Of a stretch of DNA of 64,000 nt, positions 23,967 to 36,353 are shown piece after piece. How positions within the stretch are numbered: the stretch's first letter is position 1; each line of letters opens with the position of its first letter. The DNA lies in the NCBI RefSeq assembly GCF_964340395.1, contig NC_135569.1, positions 5,921,540-5,985,539 of the forward strand, read 5' to 3'. The notes below the pieces were generated by a model. It worked only from the letters and a program-made list of their open reading frames with translations, had not been told where the DNA came from and made no database searches. The DNA is from Glandiceps talaboti. Taxonomy: Eukaryota > Hemichordata > Enteropneusta > Spengelidae. The position numbers and the translations under genes were made by a program.

Positions 23967-24464
23967 AACAAAAGTTACATAATTTAGTAAAATACCTGTA
24001 GCTCAGCATATGACAGCAGAGCAACACAACATATCTTACAGTCTACTAAGAAACTGACTTCTAGTGGTGTTATTATCTTTAAGTGACTGGTTTGAATAGA
24101 TTACCACTACACAACAAGAACTTAGAAGGCACTGAGTATCTAGGCTAAATTCCTATGGGACTCAAGTAGATTTTACCATGGAGGTAGGAAGGGCTACTTC
24201 TACGTCCACGATTTCACCTACTTACCACATGTAACAAAACAAGACCCACTTTGTATACACAAGGTGAAAGAATGGTCAATGAGCCTTTGTAATACTAATT
24301 ACATATTAATTTATGCAGATTATTCTATTCATGTTTAATACATTAGCATACAACATTGTCATCACTCTATTGGCCAGTGATTGCTGGAAGCAATTTTGAT
24401 GAAAATCTGATGAACAATTCTACAATTTCCTAGACATTATGAAAATAATTTTAAAAAAGAACCT

Positions 24465-24560
24465 AGACTTGCTAAAGTCTCTGGGCTTTTTTTCATACTT
24501 TATATGAATATATTTTTTTAAACACTTCTTTTGTGTGAAATAATAACCCGATCAAGTCCA
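24465..24560. repeat. Interspersed repeat, family H copy 3
   Basis: TTGCTAAAGTCTCTGGGCTT .. CTTTTGTGTGAAATAATAACC matches the two copies at 8221-8640. A trace of the same start (GAGACTTCAGCAAGTCTGG) occurs in reverse at about 55715. Confidence 0.55.
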
Positions 24561-24849
24561 TGTATTGTAAAATACAATGGCCCTTAATATAATAACAGAC
24601 TAAGACTCAAAACATTTGAAGATTATGAGCCTTAAAAAATCTCTAGGAAGAACCTAATAACTCCAGTAGATTACACCAAGTACTCATTGCCCTCTCAGGC
24701 ACTGATACAAATACATGTACACATGAATTTGTTAAATTCCAATACATGATAATATTAAGTGCATCATTGTAATTACCATTTCTACATTTTATATGTTCAT
24801 TAATGAAACCATGTCATCGTAAACTACTGTCCACTATACACCAACACTA

Positions 24850-25175
24850 TATTGTACAACAAGTAACAATGAAGTAAAGCACTTTCACTATGTACTACAC
24901 TCATTTATAGTATTCATATTACAATGAGTAACACTGAAGTAAAGCACTTTCACTGTGTACTACACTCATTTATAGTATTCATATTACAAGGAGTAACACT
25001 GAAGTAAAGCACTTTCACTATGTACTATACTCGTTTATAGCATTCATATCAAGTGTAGAAATATACTGTTTCAATTGGTTTATTTACAAGCCTAGCCTAG
25101 GGATTTCTAATGTAGTCAATTAGTAAATAAAACAGCATAATTTTACACTTGATATGGATGCTATGAATGATTGTC
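24850..25175. repeat. 65-bp direct repeat (3 copies) within an inverted pair
   Basis: GTAACAATGAAGTAAAGCAC recurs at 24863, 24928 and 24993 (65-bp period). Just after, TTATAGCATTCATATCAAGTGTA (about 25035) and TACACTTGATATGGATGCTATGA (about 25144) form inverted arms around a 90-bp loop. Confidence 0.8.
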
Positions 25176-26669
25176 GTACATACAGAAAAGGCTTTACTTT
25201 GGTGTTATGGGTTGTACCTCTCGTACACTCCCTTTTTGATACCAATTGCCAACCAATGACTGGAATATCTTAACTGTAAAAATTGACAGCACAATGGCTG
25301 GAATGACTTGTGTTAATTCCAAAGTACAAGACTCTGAAGTGCAATGCAATGTTGTGGGTTTTGATGTACTACTAGAGTGCTGACTAGGTGACACATATCA
25401 CTGTCAATATCTGGACCTATGTAAATACACTGTCAAGTCTGTGGACAGCGCAATGTCTTCTTGACATTGTGTAAGAAGAGCCTATGACTCAACAATTTAA
25501 TTTTATGGAGATTAAATAAAGTCAATAATAATCATAATAAAAGTAGTCTGTATTCAGCTGCAGATTATATTTTGTCGTATTCCTAAAAAAAACCTTCTGA
25601 AATATGTCATATTTAAATACTAATTGTGTGCAAATACATAACGTATAACATACAATCTAATAGTCAGCATACACAATGCACATACAGAACGCACGCTACT
25701 CACTGAGGATTCAAACATATAAAATATAATCTAGCCCTGCACACACCATGTTTAATTCTATTTCAGCGGCAACAATAGTATTAAAGAAAAATTACAAAAA
25801 AGTCAAGACGACTGTTAACAGTCTAAAGAACTAGCTGAAGACTGCAAAAACACAAAATTTTCTAGTGTGAAAATATGTAGGTGTAACAACAGTATACACC
25901 CTACTATTATATAGATAACAGCCTGTTGTTATGATTCAATTGAACACTGTAGTAGACTTCACATCATTCACTTTTTTAAAAACTACACTTTACTACATTC
26001 ATTCCAGTTCAACTATGTGTAACACAAATAGCATATTCTACCAGCTGATTTTAACATTTTGCTGTGAATGGAATCACCAGGGGCCTATAAGCTTCCAAAC
26101 ATTATTTCAAAATACTATTCACAGGGGATGTCATAATATTTCCATTGGTGAATATATTTACATAATTTATCATCCTATGATGAAACTTAATTACATGGTA
26201 CAGCTATCATTTCAATGCACTGTATATGTTTGATAAAGGTTTTCTTTAATTTATCACATTACATTAAAATATTTTTTACAAATTCAGTTTTTCTATACAC
26301 TGTTTATTATTTTCACTTGCTTGTGGTAAAGCGACCACCATGTAAAATCATTTTAATTCACGGGATTAAAGTTAAGTTTGTTATTTGTTACATTTTAAGT
26401 GGGTGCAAAAATGAAAACTGGATGTCCCAACTGCAGGATATTTTCAGTTTACGAACTATGTTTTGTTTAGAGGCAACCACATCAATAATATTGGCGTGCT
26501 TGACGGATAGCGGACGCTACGGCTTTCTCATCGAGTCATTTTTTTTTAAATGGCCACAGGCTTCGCGACAGCTGACCTGCCCTTTGTTTATATTGGGGTT
26601 AGGGTAAACAGCACCCGATGTACTACTCTACGCAAACGTTGAAGAATGCAATCACATTGATTCCCTTAC

Positions 26670-26883
26670 CTTGTAACTGTGCAGAAAGTGACTCCTGTTG
26701 CTGTTGGTACTGTGCCGCCTTTCCTTCGGCCAACTTCAGTTTCTGGTTTACATCATTAAAAAGGTAAACGCCATATCCGACACAAATAAGTATGCCCAGA
26801 AATAATATCGTCTGCCACCAATTCCTGTGTCTCCTGCCGCTAACCATGACTATTCCTTCTCCTCCACCTTTAGAGCTGTACAT
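26670..26883 (-). CDS. GOLIM4: GOLIM4 orthologue, exon 1 (tail, membrane anchor, start of coiled coil)
   Basis: First coding exon of a Golgi integral membrane protein 4 (GPP130) orthologue, a type II protein of the early Golgi that cycles through endosomes. The exon encodes 71 residues: a short basic cytoplasmic tail (SGRRHRNWW, about residues 14-22), one hydrophobic signal-anchor (about 24-41, TILFLGILICVGYGVYLF), then the start of a lumenal coiled coil. The stretch YQQQQESLSAQLQ followed by VVYEHRS from exon 2 matches what I recall of vertebrate GOLIM4 almost residue for residue. An in-frame TAG lies two codons before the ATG at 26883, so the start is there or at the second Met (codon 13). 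The donor CAAG|gtaaggg leaves phase 1. Intron 1 is about 10.9 kb. The GOLM1/GOLM2 family has the same architecture but a different stem sequence. Confidence 0.88.
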
Positions 26884-27250
26884 GCACTAGAGCAATAAAG
26901 TCGTCATTTATACAGAGAAGTTCAAAAAGTCATCGCGTACAAAAGTTACACGTTGTCTATCTCACCTCCTCAATATGGCTGCGACCTATATGAGTTTGTT
27001 GGTTTATTATAACCTCCAGTGTGAGGACATTCGATGCGCCCGGTCAACTCTATGGGGACGACAATCGAGACACCTCCCATACTCGAAGCCATAGTCAATT
27101 ACATAAAAAGTAAATAAAACAAAAAAATCATTCACAAGCATAAAATATTAAACGTTTAATAGAAACAATGGCCACGAGAAAACAAAAAAATGTGACATAC
27201 AGTAATGGAGTTGTCATGGCAACGACATAATGATTCAATACAGGTATAGT

Positions 27251-27345
27251 TGCAAAGAACCACAGGCACTCGAATCAATCTGTATGATGGGGGGGGGTGT
27301 ATACATTTTTTTTAAATCATACACATTGATTCGAGTGCCTGTGCA
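27251..27345. repeat. Strong hairpin, about 30-bp arms
   Basis: CACAGGCACTCGAATCAATC .. TGTATGAT on the left pairs with ATCATACACA .. TTGATTCGAGTGCCTGTG on the right. A G8 run and T/A-rich sequence form the loop. GCAAAGAACC flanks both sides as a direct repeat, which would fit a target-site duplication or a flipped small element. Confidence 0.75.
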
Positions 27346-28926
27346 AAGAACCTTTGTCAAACTTTTTTAAAACTAACATAAAATAGATGTATATCGTAGT
27401 ATTTACTAATAAATATTAGCTTTCAGGCTTTGCATATTTTTCATACATCTTAGGTCAAGCAAATAGAGGAGCTTACTTGCATCGTTGGGTTCATCATAAG
27501 TTTTACAACTTGAAAATGCGGAGTTTGTGTAACATTGAACTGATAGGCTTTACGACATCTCTCTACATTGTTGTGCCATTTTTACCAAATCTCTGATTAT
27601 TACCCCATTTTCCACAAACTTACCCGCATAAAACTCCGATAAAAGGGCTGATAGCAAAGGAAACAAGATGTATATTCCTTCTTTTTTACCTGTGTGTTCT
27701 CTTTCATAACAAGTGACGTTGTTTTATCTGGCTGAATAAAGATGGATTTTCCTTAGCACAAGTTGAGTTTATAACCTTGTACTTAAATGACAAAAACTGA
27801 CAATACATTTGTACTTAATTTATTTAAAACCACATTCCAGTATAATATTAATGTTGATGCATATATTCTATAACATTACGATTGTCTTCTGGCATTGTTA
27901 GAACAGTTGTTGCATAGTAGGGATTTCCTGAACATTTTTTATACGTATCATAAATTACGTCATCGGATATTTTATGAGTTTGAGTTCATTGAATTGTGAG
28001 TGGTTGTAAGCATGCTTCAGTAAGTTGAATATATACTAGCATACTGCGAATACGTTTTACATATACAGCAAACACTACTCCCAAATACGTATAAACTAAG
28101 CTTGTGCGCCTTTAATTTTAGTTGATATCAGTTGTTTGTTCGCTGCAGTGAAACACACTTCATGTATACGTGTCAGTACGTTTACACAACAAAATAATTG
28201 TAGGAAAAACGTATTGTATACATATGTTTTAATACTGATATTTCATCGACGTGACATACATACATACGTACGTACGGACAGACGCACACACACACACAAT
28301 ACATACATATATTTTTTGTTAGTATGTTTATTATCATACCAGTTTCGTTGTCTGAGGTTTATCGGAAGTATTTACTTATATAAGCCTGAACCCCCCCCCC
28401 CCCTGTTGTTGTACAAATGTTGCTTCCTTCTGAATGGATGTCCGATATCTTTATAGTCTTAGCAGTGTAATCGATGCAATACACGTTCTGACATCTGGTG
28501 TTTACACAAATGTACACAAGTATAGAAATGGAAAAAAACGTATGGTAAAGTTTTCATGAAAATATTAATTGTAAACATAATTTGGCCTACGCAAGATGAC
28601 CTAAATTTACTACGTATGCGACATACTAGTATCATTCCAGGTATATCATGTATATATAGACAACCTAGTAGTAAATATTTACATTAAACCACTTTCATTT
28701 TTTTTTGGTATTATAAAACATATTAATAAAACTATACATATAAATAAATTTTCCAAAAATTATATATATATATATGCGTGTGTGTATGTGTCGTCTGATG
28801 ATCGCAATAGCATGAAACACTTTGTAACGGCTCCTGTGTATTTTGCTTGTGTTATTTACACCGCTCTACATACATATGTATTGAGCGCTGTTTATGCCAG
28901 CATAGACATTTTACACGATATAGAGT

Positions 28927-29070
<144 letters not shown>

Positions 29071-30236
29071 GTTATAAAATTTTATATATTTCATCGGTAA
29101 CTTGAACTTTCAATCCATATTATTTTTGCTTCTCGCGAAGGGACATTTTGCTCCATCACATTATATTTTGTTTTCTATTTGCATACTGTGATTTCGACAG
29201 TTTCACTACCTTACTTTCCTTTCAGCTGCAACAGTGACGGCAGCACAAGGGAGGATAGAATTCCAAATTTCAAATCAAGAAAAATGAAGTTTGTTCTTCC
29301 TAGTAAAATATCTACTAGTATATCTGACGTAAACTTTGGATAGGAAGATAGCGTGTGAACGTAACGTGCACACCTGTAACATTATACATCATGGAAGTAT
29401 CACCCACCGTGATAAAATCTATACCAATGCAAATACTGAACGATCGGATTGAACACAGTGTAAATACGTAATGGTGTGTACCATGTATATTATGCTCCAT
29501 TGCTATTGTATACACACAATGTGCTCCATTGCTATGTGCATGTGTGTGTCTGTCTGACCCACTGATTTTACAAATGCCCAAGGTCATTAGCACAATGCAA
29601 TACATGGAAAACCGTACACATGACCTCTTGGCAATTTCTCTTCATACTCGGTAATAGCATAGGTGGACGGTCTGTATAGGGTATGCCTATCTAGAGAATT
29701 TGCCTAAATACACAAGGACATGACATGTCGATAGGACGGACACCCGTTTGCCATTGGCATAACCTGGGGCAGCATGTGACTGACGTCTGTGACAAACAGT
29801 ACAGAATACCTGTGGCTGGACATGGGACACGGCCTAGCAAAATGACAACCTAAAAGGGGAATGTTGTGGACACATTGTTAAACAGCACACACATGACAGT
29901 CACAGTGAAAAAGAATGTCTTTGGTTTGTAATAGAACACGTGCACTGTGATGGATACCTAACATATCGTAATCAATGTTAATTAAACCGATGAAAGGGGA
30001 GTAAAAGGGCACATAAAAATGGAGGGACTCACTTTTCAGGCAGAGAACATAAATGCCAGCTTCACACTAATGAGCTAACATATGCGCATATAGCCGCTAC
30101 TTGCCGCCATTATAGACAATGGTAACATGTAGAGTGCATTGTTCTGATTTGTAAAATAGCAGATAGTAACTTGATTAGTGGATAGGTCAATATATATACA
30201 CGGGAAACGAAATGACGAGTTAGGTTACAAGGTATG

Positions 30237-30243
30237 CTCTTTC
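30237..30243 (-). promoter_or_regulatory. Histone downstream element (U7 snRNA site)
   Basis: The minus strand reads GAAAGAG about 12 nt after the 3' stem-loop of the H1 gene. This is the purine-rich element, at the right distance, that pairs with U7 snRNA during histone pre-mRNA 3' processing. Confidence 0.75.
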
Positions 30244-30255
30244 GGAGGATGTGGT

Positions 30256-30271
30256 GGCCCTGAAAAGGGCC
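30256..30271 (-). terminator. Histone mRNA 3' stem-loop
   Basis: The minus strand reads GGCCCTTTTCAGGGCC, a perfect 6-bp stem with a UUUC-type loop. It matches the histone consensus GGCYCTTTTCAGRGCC and is followed by ACCACA. It lies 36 nt after the H1 stop codon. It marks a replication-dependent, non-polyadenylated histone mRNA whose end is bound by SLBP. Confidence 0.95.
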
Positions 30272-30306
30272 GTTTGGTTTGGGTTTGAAGCAAGGAGATT
30301 GCAAAG

Positions 30307-30867
30307 TTATTTCTTAGCAACCTTCTTTGCCTTAGGCTTCTTTGGTTTGGCAGCCTTCTTGGGTGTTTTCTTGGTGGCAGCCTTCTTAGTTGGTGTCTTC
30401 TTTGGTTTCTTAGCCTTCACTGCTTTCTTTGGGGTCTTTTTCTTGTCTGCCTTCTTAGCTACCTTTTTGGCTGGTTTCTTTGCGGCTTTCTTTACTGGTT
30501 TCTTGGCTGGCTTCTTCTTTGGTGCGGCTTTCTTTGCTGGCTTCTTCTTAGGTTTCTCGGCTTCCTTGCCGACCCGGAGACGACCAGTCACACCCTTGGC
30601 AGTGGAGCCTTTAGGGCGGACCAATTTACCAGAGTCGCAACCAGATTTGAGAGCACGGCGAAGACTGGAAGTGAGATGAGATGGACTGACGGTTGGATAG
30701 TTAGCCAGGATATAACCTTTGATAGCTTGTACGGAGCTGCCTTTTGAATCTTTCAGTGCCTTGATAGCTTCTACCACCATATCCAAAGTTTTGGGGTGGG
30801 TAGGCGCAGCAGCCTTCTTCGTCTTCTTTACCTTTGCGGGAGCTGGAGCAGGAGCGGAATCAGCCAT
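30307..30867 (-). CDS. H1: Histone H1 (linker histone), intronless
   Basis: A 186-residue linker histone that binds the nucleosome dyad and linker DNA and compacts chromatin in the nucleus. A short Ala/Pro/Lys N-tail (MADSAPAPAPAK) is followed by a winged-helix globular domain at about 24-101. That domain starts HPKTLDMVVEAIKALKDSKG, continues SSVQAIKGYI and SLRRALKSG, and ends GRLRVGK. The rest is an almost pure K/A/P tail with KTPKK and TPTKK sites that CDKs commonly phosphorylate. The start is the ATG at 30867; the six extra codons upstream in the same frame begin with GTG, which is not a normal animal start. There are no introns, and a histone stem-loop and U7-type element follow the stop. 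No core histone genes lie nearby. Confidence 0.97.
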   Translation of the reverse strand: MADSAPAPAPAKVKKTKKAAAPTHPKTLDMVVEAIKALKDSKGSSVQAIKGYILANYPTVSPSHLTSSLRRALKSGCDSGKLVRPKGSTAKGVTGRLRVGKEAEKPKKKPAKKAAPKKKPAKKPVKKAAKKPAKKVAKKADKKKTPKKAVKAKKPKKTPTKKAATKKTPKKAAKPKKPKAKKVAKK

Positions 30868-30940
30868 GTTGAAATATTTAGTCACTGTGTGTTTACTATA
30901 AGATAGTCACAATGCGAATGTCCACACTTCAAAAAGAGCG

Positions 30941-30950
30941 CCTTTTTATC
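30941..30950 (-). promoter_or_regulatory. TATA-like box of the H1 gene
   Basis: The minus strand has GATAAAAAGG about 75 nt before the H1 ATG, which would put the transcription start near 30915 and give a short 5' leader. Confidence 0.55.
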
Positions 30951-31029
30951 TACCCATTGCGAACGTCGGAGGAAACAATGGTATGAAGAGTGCACTTAAA
31001 CCCCACTTGGCCATTTTACTATGAGTATT

Positions 31030-31036
31030 TGTGTTT
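31030..31036 (-). promoter_or_regulatory. H1 box (AAACACA)
   Basis: AAACACA on the minus strand, about 115 bp upstream of the inferred start site. This heptamer is the conserved H1-specific promoter element that drives S-phase transcription of H1 genes, and it is at the usual distance. A second AAACACA lies in the leader (about 30885-30891) and is probably chance. Confidence 0.6.
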
Positions 31037-31768
31037 CTTCATGTAACTCTCGCGCGATTTTTGCCACTTTCTGATTTTGAAAATCGTTTTTCGATATGCA
31101 GTATATATAGATTGTATACTTGGCTACAGTTTGATGTAAAGAAATCGATATCATGGAGATGTTAAAACAAGTAAAATTGGATTTCGTGCGCCAATGTGGA
31201 CGAAAAACACACAGGTCAAATTATAAGTGGGCGACTCCATATACCAAATGACAGTCCATTTTCCCTCCAAGCAGTACGGCCATGACACTGAACTAACTAT
31301 TGGGAAGTTGCAGTGCATGATATTTGAGTGTAAAGTTTTGATTTCGATCCGAAGTATCAACATTTCTATACAACGAATGATTTTTTCTTTTCAATCCATA
31401 CTAAGACATCGATCGTACACGATCGCCGTCGGTTCTATCGATATGTGTATGGAGGTACGTCCCGGGAACCACGTCTCCCCGATCTGTGCAAAGAACGCAT
31501 GGTATGTCATGGGGCATAAAACTTGAGTGTGTAAAAAACTGTCCGGTACAAATTTTTAATTCCATATACTAAGAACATCAAGATAATGTGAAACAACGGA
31601 CTATCAAAGACAAATGGGGTAAAATCTGGTAAACGAATTCACCACACAGAGACTTTACTACTGTCACTCACATGACTCAGACAATACAACAGATCACCAT
31701 GATCATGTGGTCCTAAAATGGTGATGTAGACCATTAGTGGTCAGAGTGTAGTATCAACAATCTCATAC

Positions 31769-31995
31769 ATACCTACCTACCTACCTACCTACCTACCTAC
31801 CTACCTACATACATACATACATACATACATACATACATACCTACCTACCTACCTACCTACCTACCTACCTACCTACCTACCTACCTACCTACCTACCTAC
31901 CTACCTACCTACCTACCTACCTACCTACCTACATACATACATACATACATACATACATACATACATACATACATACATACATACATACATACATA
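31769..31995. repeat. (CTAC)n / (ATAC)n microsatellite
   Basis: About 225 bp of tetranucleotides in alternating blocks: CTAC, ATAC, CTAC (the longest), ATAC. Confidence 0.97.
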
Positions 31996-32289
31996 GAATT
32001 ATAATATATTTAAAGTAGTGCTATTATTATATATTTTTCTATAAAATAATTCAGTTTAGATTTACTCAATATTCTGCTATCAGTCAGCATTTGTTATAAT
32101 ATGCTGACGTGATTTCATAAACAAGCGGTGACAAGACAGTGACCAAATTCAAAATTTTATTTTATTGCGTTTTATCGTTGTTTTTGATATATTTTCTGGG
32201 TTTTTTTGTTTGTTGTTTGTTTTGTTTTTTGTTTGTTTGTTTTTTACATATTTGATCATTTTTTATCATAATATATTTATCAATGAGCG

Positions 32290-32760
32290 TCACACTCTGA
32301 GTTCAAGGTATGTACAAATCAATTCCGTTTTTCTTACATTTATGATTGATACTGTTAACCTAGACATTTTAGAAAGATATGAGAGGATTTGTAAATTTTG
32401 CACTAAAAGTGAGGTAGATGATGAATTTCATTTTATTTTGACATGCCCATACTCTGAGGAATTACGAACCAAATATATTTTACCCCATCATCTAGAAAAC
32501 AGGACCTATTACACTTTTATTAAACTTATGCAGACAAAAGACAGATATGAAACCATTGGACTGGCTAAATTTATTTTCAAAAGCTTTAAGAAAAGACAAA
32601 ATAATAGCGAAATGTAATTTTTGTTTTGTATTGCTACCTTTGTGTACAGTGTTCTTATTTGTGAAATTTCTCTCTTTTTTTGTCAAGTAATCTTTGAACC
32701 TATGAAATGTAGCGAAAGGTCAGTGGCCTAATTTATGCAAATAAATCTTAATTGAATTGA
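32290..32760 (+). mobile_element. LINE 3' end with CCHC zf-RVT motif, 5'-truncated
   Basis: A plus-strand frame (about 32338-32617) reads ERYERICKFCTKSEVDDEFH, then FILTCPYSEELRTKYI. The C-x2-C ... H-x4-C pattern is the zinc-binding C-terminus of many non-LTR retrotransposon reverse transcriptases. A 3'UTR with AAATAAATC and an AATTGAATTGAA tail follows to about 32760. No RT core is present. The tail motif TTGAATTGAA is shared with the LINE fragment at 17930. Confidence 0.8.
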
Positions 32761-32796
32761 ACCTGGACATTTTCGCCAAAGACTTATTTTCGCTAA

Positions 32797-32821
32797 AAAA
32801 AAAAAAAAAAAAAAAAAAAAT
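32797..32821. repeat. Poly(A) run
   Basis: About 25 consecutive A, some 40 bp after the LINE tail. It may be the A-tail of a separate small insertion. Confidence 0.8.
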
Positions 32822-35046
32822 TAAGTAGTGACTAAAATGTCTTCTTATACATGAACACAATGTACCAGTCTGGTAATTAGTAAAAGTTAGTCTTTGAGAA
32901 GTAACTGAAAACTGTAAAGTCACAAAATTTTGTAGCAGTGACAATATCTAGGTTAACAGTATACTGCTCTTCCTCCAAGCATTGCACACTCTATCCCTCC
33001 AAGTACAGACATTTCTTATTTAGGTTTCAGCCTAGAATACATGACCGGGAAGGGAGGATCATTATCATCCCTAAGCTTGTTGAAGGGGTGAGAATAGCGC
33101 CCACAACGGCTGATCTTTCAGTCTACCTAGAGACTTGTCGACGGCTTTCCAATCTATCGATTACATCCAATCCTGTATTAATCTATATTAGATAGGCTCT
33201 CTAGAGCAGAATCAACGACGAGTCACCAGGCTTCGGTAACTTCATATAAATGACAATAACTGAAATAGGGCCAAGAATCAGCACAGTGCAAAGAGATGCA
33301 AACTGTAATAAATCATTCATGTCAGTACAAATTTACTCTTAACAGGTGACACATTAACGATGAATATTTTCTAGTTGTGTTCTGACAGTGATCGGATTTG
33401 AAGTTTAGTCTGTACGGTGCACGTGGTGCGTGGCGTGTCGAGCGCCCTCCTCACATCTAGGCATTGGACCTTATATTACATTACACATTGGACTTCCTAA
33501 GAGAATACCATTCGACCCGGACGCGTCCCAAACAATGCCCATCCCAACGATGGCCATACAGTCCGCTGTTGGGGAAATACAACCGAAGCATAACACGAAA
33601 AGCTGGGGATTCCGAAACACCACGCGACAAAGTTCCATCATGATGTTTTATTGTATAAGGAAAGCATCTACACGTACAACCACTGAAACAATGGCACCAC
33701 AAATTCTATTACACAAGGTGACTTATGAAGGGTATAGTATTTCGCCATAACATTTTCAGTAACTTAGCAACTAAGTAAGTTAAGCACATTTGATATATAT
33801 ATTGTGCTGAATTATCACAATGCCGAAATACTTGTTCCCTAGCTCCTGGTTACTAGATTTTCCCCTCTGCCGATCTGGTAGAAACCACGAGACCTGATAG
33901 AGAATTAGGTTTTTTCAACGGAAAGAAACAAATTCTATCGGACATGAGTCATGAGAATTTCGCACGGGCAAGCCAAGTTCAGCAATTTAAAGAAAACCGT
34001 TGGCATGGAAATAGAATTCCAGGTCTAAATAGCTATCGATGAAAAGAAGAGTACATTTCAAACATAAATTAAAGTTATATAATTATGTATCTAAATTCTG
34101 AGGTGGATTTGGCGTTTTGAATTGCTCTGTTTGATGAACTGTCCCAGATGCATTTTTCTGGAAGTGTATTAAAATTGGTAATGTTACTTTCTCATTTAAA
34201 AAAAGAGAAGTTCCCTTCTATGTCTGTCGTATGGGGGGGGGGGGGGGGCTATAATAAGAAGTGTTTTTCGACTTCTACATATACAGCACGTGATGTGTCA
34301 CAACATTTACATATTCTTTCATAACTGGTATTTTATCGTAAGTGTCGATTACACCTCAGGCCACTACAGTGGTCTGAGATTACACGTAACGGGGCATGTA
34401 TCACGAACTATACATATCACATGACCACATTCTCTACGTAAATATGCAACCGTAAACTACGCCTAAACAGGTGTAAACTTAGCTCGCGACCCTTCAGATC
34501 AAGTGTAAACTAAACGTCGTTTGGCATGGCTTGGCAACATTCTCACTCACATTGCTATATTTTATCGTTTTGTTCAACAAAACTCAACTAAAACGGGTTC
34601 TTTAATATAATCACCTAGCACTCCAATAAACCATTATCGAAATTACGTGTAGTTGCTGTGTGAATATCTTATAACAGTCCATCGCCAAGTTATGTCGTGA
34701 TGCTCGATCGAAAGGGGTTTGGTCGGCTTGAAATCTCCATGTTACTGATACCATCCTCGTCATCGTCGTTTGTTCTTGAATGATTAAAGTTTCGGATTTG
34801 AACCACGATTATATGCCCCAGTTGCAATGTGAATGTTTTAATCATATGCACACATAATTACTGAAGCTGAGCTATGGATTGTATACTCCTCAGGGAGCTG
34901 GAAAAGTAGAACGGCCGGTTGTGCCGCTGACTGTAGACCCGTGTCATGGGGTAATCATGAATTGTTAGCATATTCACGATTTTAACTTAAACTTCTTTAG
35001 CATACATTATTCAACATGGGCAAAATCCAAAACACCACTGATTTCA

Positions 35047-35318
35047 TGTTAATGTTTACCGGCTCTGTTTGGTACAAAATACACAGAAACCAATAAGAAA
35101 CTGCATATTCACATTAGTATAACAAAATCGCAATTTCTTGCTACATTTTATCTGAATGAAATGAAACACACACACGCATGTTTTGCTGTCTACATGGCGA
35201 CACGTTCACTTCATGTAGACAAAATGTCGCAAAAACTGTATTCAATTTTGTTAGCACGTACAGTTTCTTATTAGTTTCTACTATCAAACAGAGCAAGTTT
35301 TTACACTAATATGAAACG
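35047..35318. mobile_element. Foldback element, family I (single copy seen)
   Basis: The left arm TTTCATGTTAATGTTTACCG .. GCTCTGTTTGG .. AACCAATAAGAAACTG pairs with the right arm CAGTTTCTTATTAGTTTC .. CAAACAGAGCAAG .. ACACTAATATGAAA. Inside, GTCTACATG and CATGTAGAC also pair. Confidence 0.65.
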
Positions 35319-35392
35319 GATGTACATGACCAGACATCAGACAGCTTATTAATCCGGTACCAGCCGTCATTAGTGTGTAACTGAACTAGGCT

Positions 35393-35757
35393 AGGCTAGG
35401 GGCGAGATCAAGTTAAATATAGGATAAAACAATAAAATTCTTGTAGTTAGGCCTCCGATCCCCACCCTTTCTAACTCCATTCGCCAAAATAATTGTTTCA
35501 GACGTCACAATCAATTTCAAATCGGTACGTATAATAGTATATAGTACTATAAATACAAAGTCAGCATGTAGTGAGAAAAATACCCGTTTACTGACAATTT
35601 AAATGTAATTTACTATCGCGAAAGTTCTTCCACGTCTCAATCGAACATTTTCAAGAAATGTGTTTATAGGTGTACAAAACAGATACCATTACATGTAAAA
35701 GCAATATTGTTTTTGTTTGGATGAAAACTAGACTGGTTCACCCCATCACCCCCCCCC

Positions 35758-35800
<43 letters not shown>

Positions 35801-35855
35801 AGAATTTAGTTTTTTTTTTTTATCCTACATTTAACTATTAAACTCGCCTTTTTAA
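35393..35855. mobile_element. Foldback element, family E copy 2
   Basis: Starts GGGGCGAGATCAAGTTAAAT and shares CAATCAATTTCAAATCGGTA and AGCATGTAGTG with the copy at 22432. It ends AACTATTAAACTCGCC. A C9 run with a (CA)n microsatellite has expanded near its right end. Confidence 0.7.
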
Positions 35856-36353
35856 AAAGCAAGAATACACACGGCAATATTTAGTGGTCATTGAACACTT
35901 TATTTCCAAAGAACTGAATTTCCATTGCAAAGCAAACAATTATCCCATTCTGCTTTGATCTTACACTTGCAAAATACAAAGTCTATATAAATACACACTT
36001 CCTTGGTATTTGATTTTGGCAGAAAAAGAAAAAAAATAATGGCAAAATCGTGAAAAGAAGCTCCACAAATAAAACAAAACTACATTACTAGATTTGACCA
36101 ACTGTCACTTTGCTAAATTCAACGAGTTGTGACAAAATACCTTCATTTTTCTCGGGTAATAGCAAATTCAGGAATTTATTTGTCCATGTAAGTATAATAA
36201 TCTCGGGAGAGAAAATCTGTACTATTTCATTTCTATTTTACAGCATCAAAGAAAAAATATCACCTGTATTGCAAGTCTGGATGATAAGAGTTCAGATATT
36301 AAATTTTCAATATCAAAAAACATCTTCCTATGAAGTTAAGAACCATGTTTGTA

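Larger units (their letters stand above)
15733..26669. other. GOLIM4 intron 1 (10.9 kb)
   Basis: Apart from the repeats and mobile elements listed separately I see no exon here. A GC-richer patch at about 26470-26590 (several CpG, including GGACGCTACGG and TTCGCGACAGC) lies just inside the intron, close to exon 1. It may be part of the promoter-proximal region. Confidence 0.5.

Noticed and set aside
26215-26607. A 130-codon plus-strand open frame in GOLIM4 intron 1
   Set aside because: No recognisable protein features, AT-driven composition and no splice or promoter support.
26906-26912. TATAAAT as the GOLIM4 TATA box
   Set aside because: It is only about 23 nt before the start codon, which would place transcription start at or after the ATG.
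30251-30679. A Phe/Leu/Ala-rich open frame opposite histone H1
   Set aside because: It is the complement of the lysine-rich H1 tail (AAG reads as CTT), without independent support.
30868-30885. A longer H1 start six codons upstream
   Set aside because: The upstream codon is GTG; the ATG of MADSAP fits the H1 family and animal initiation.
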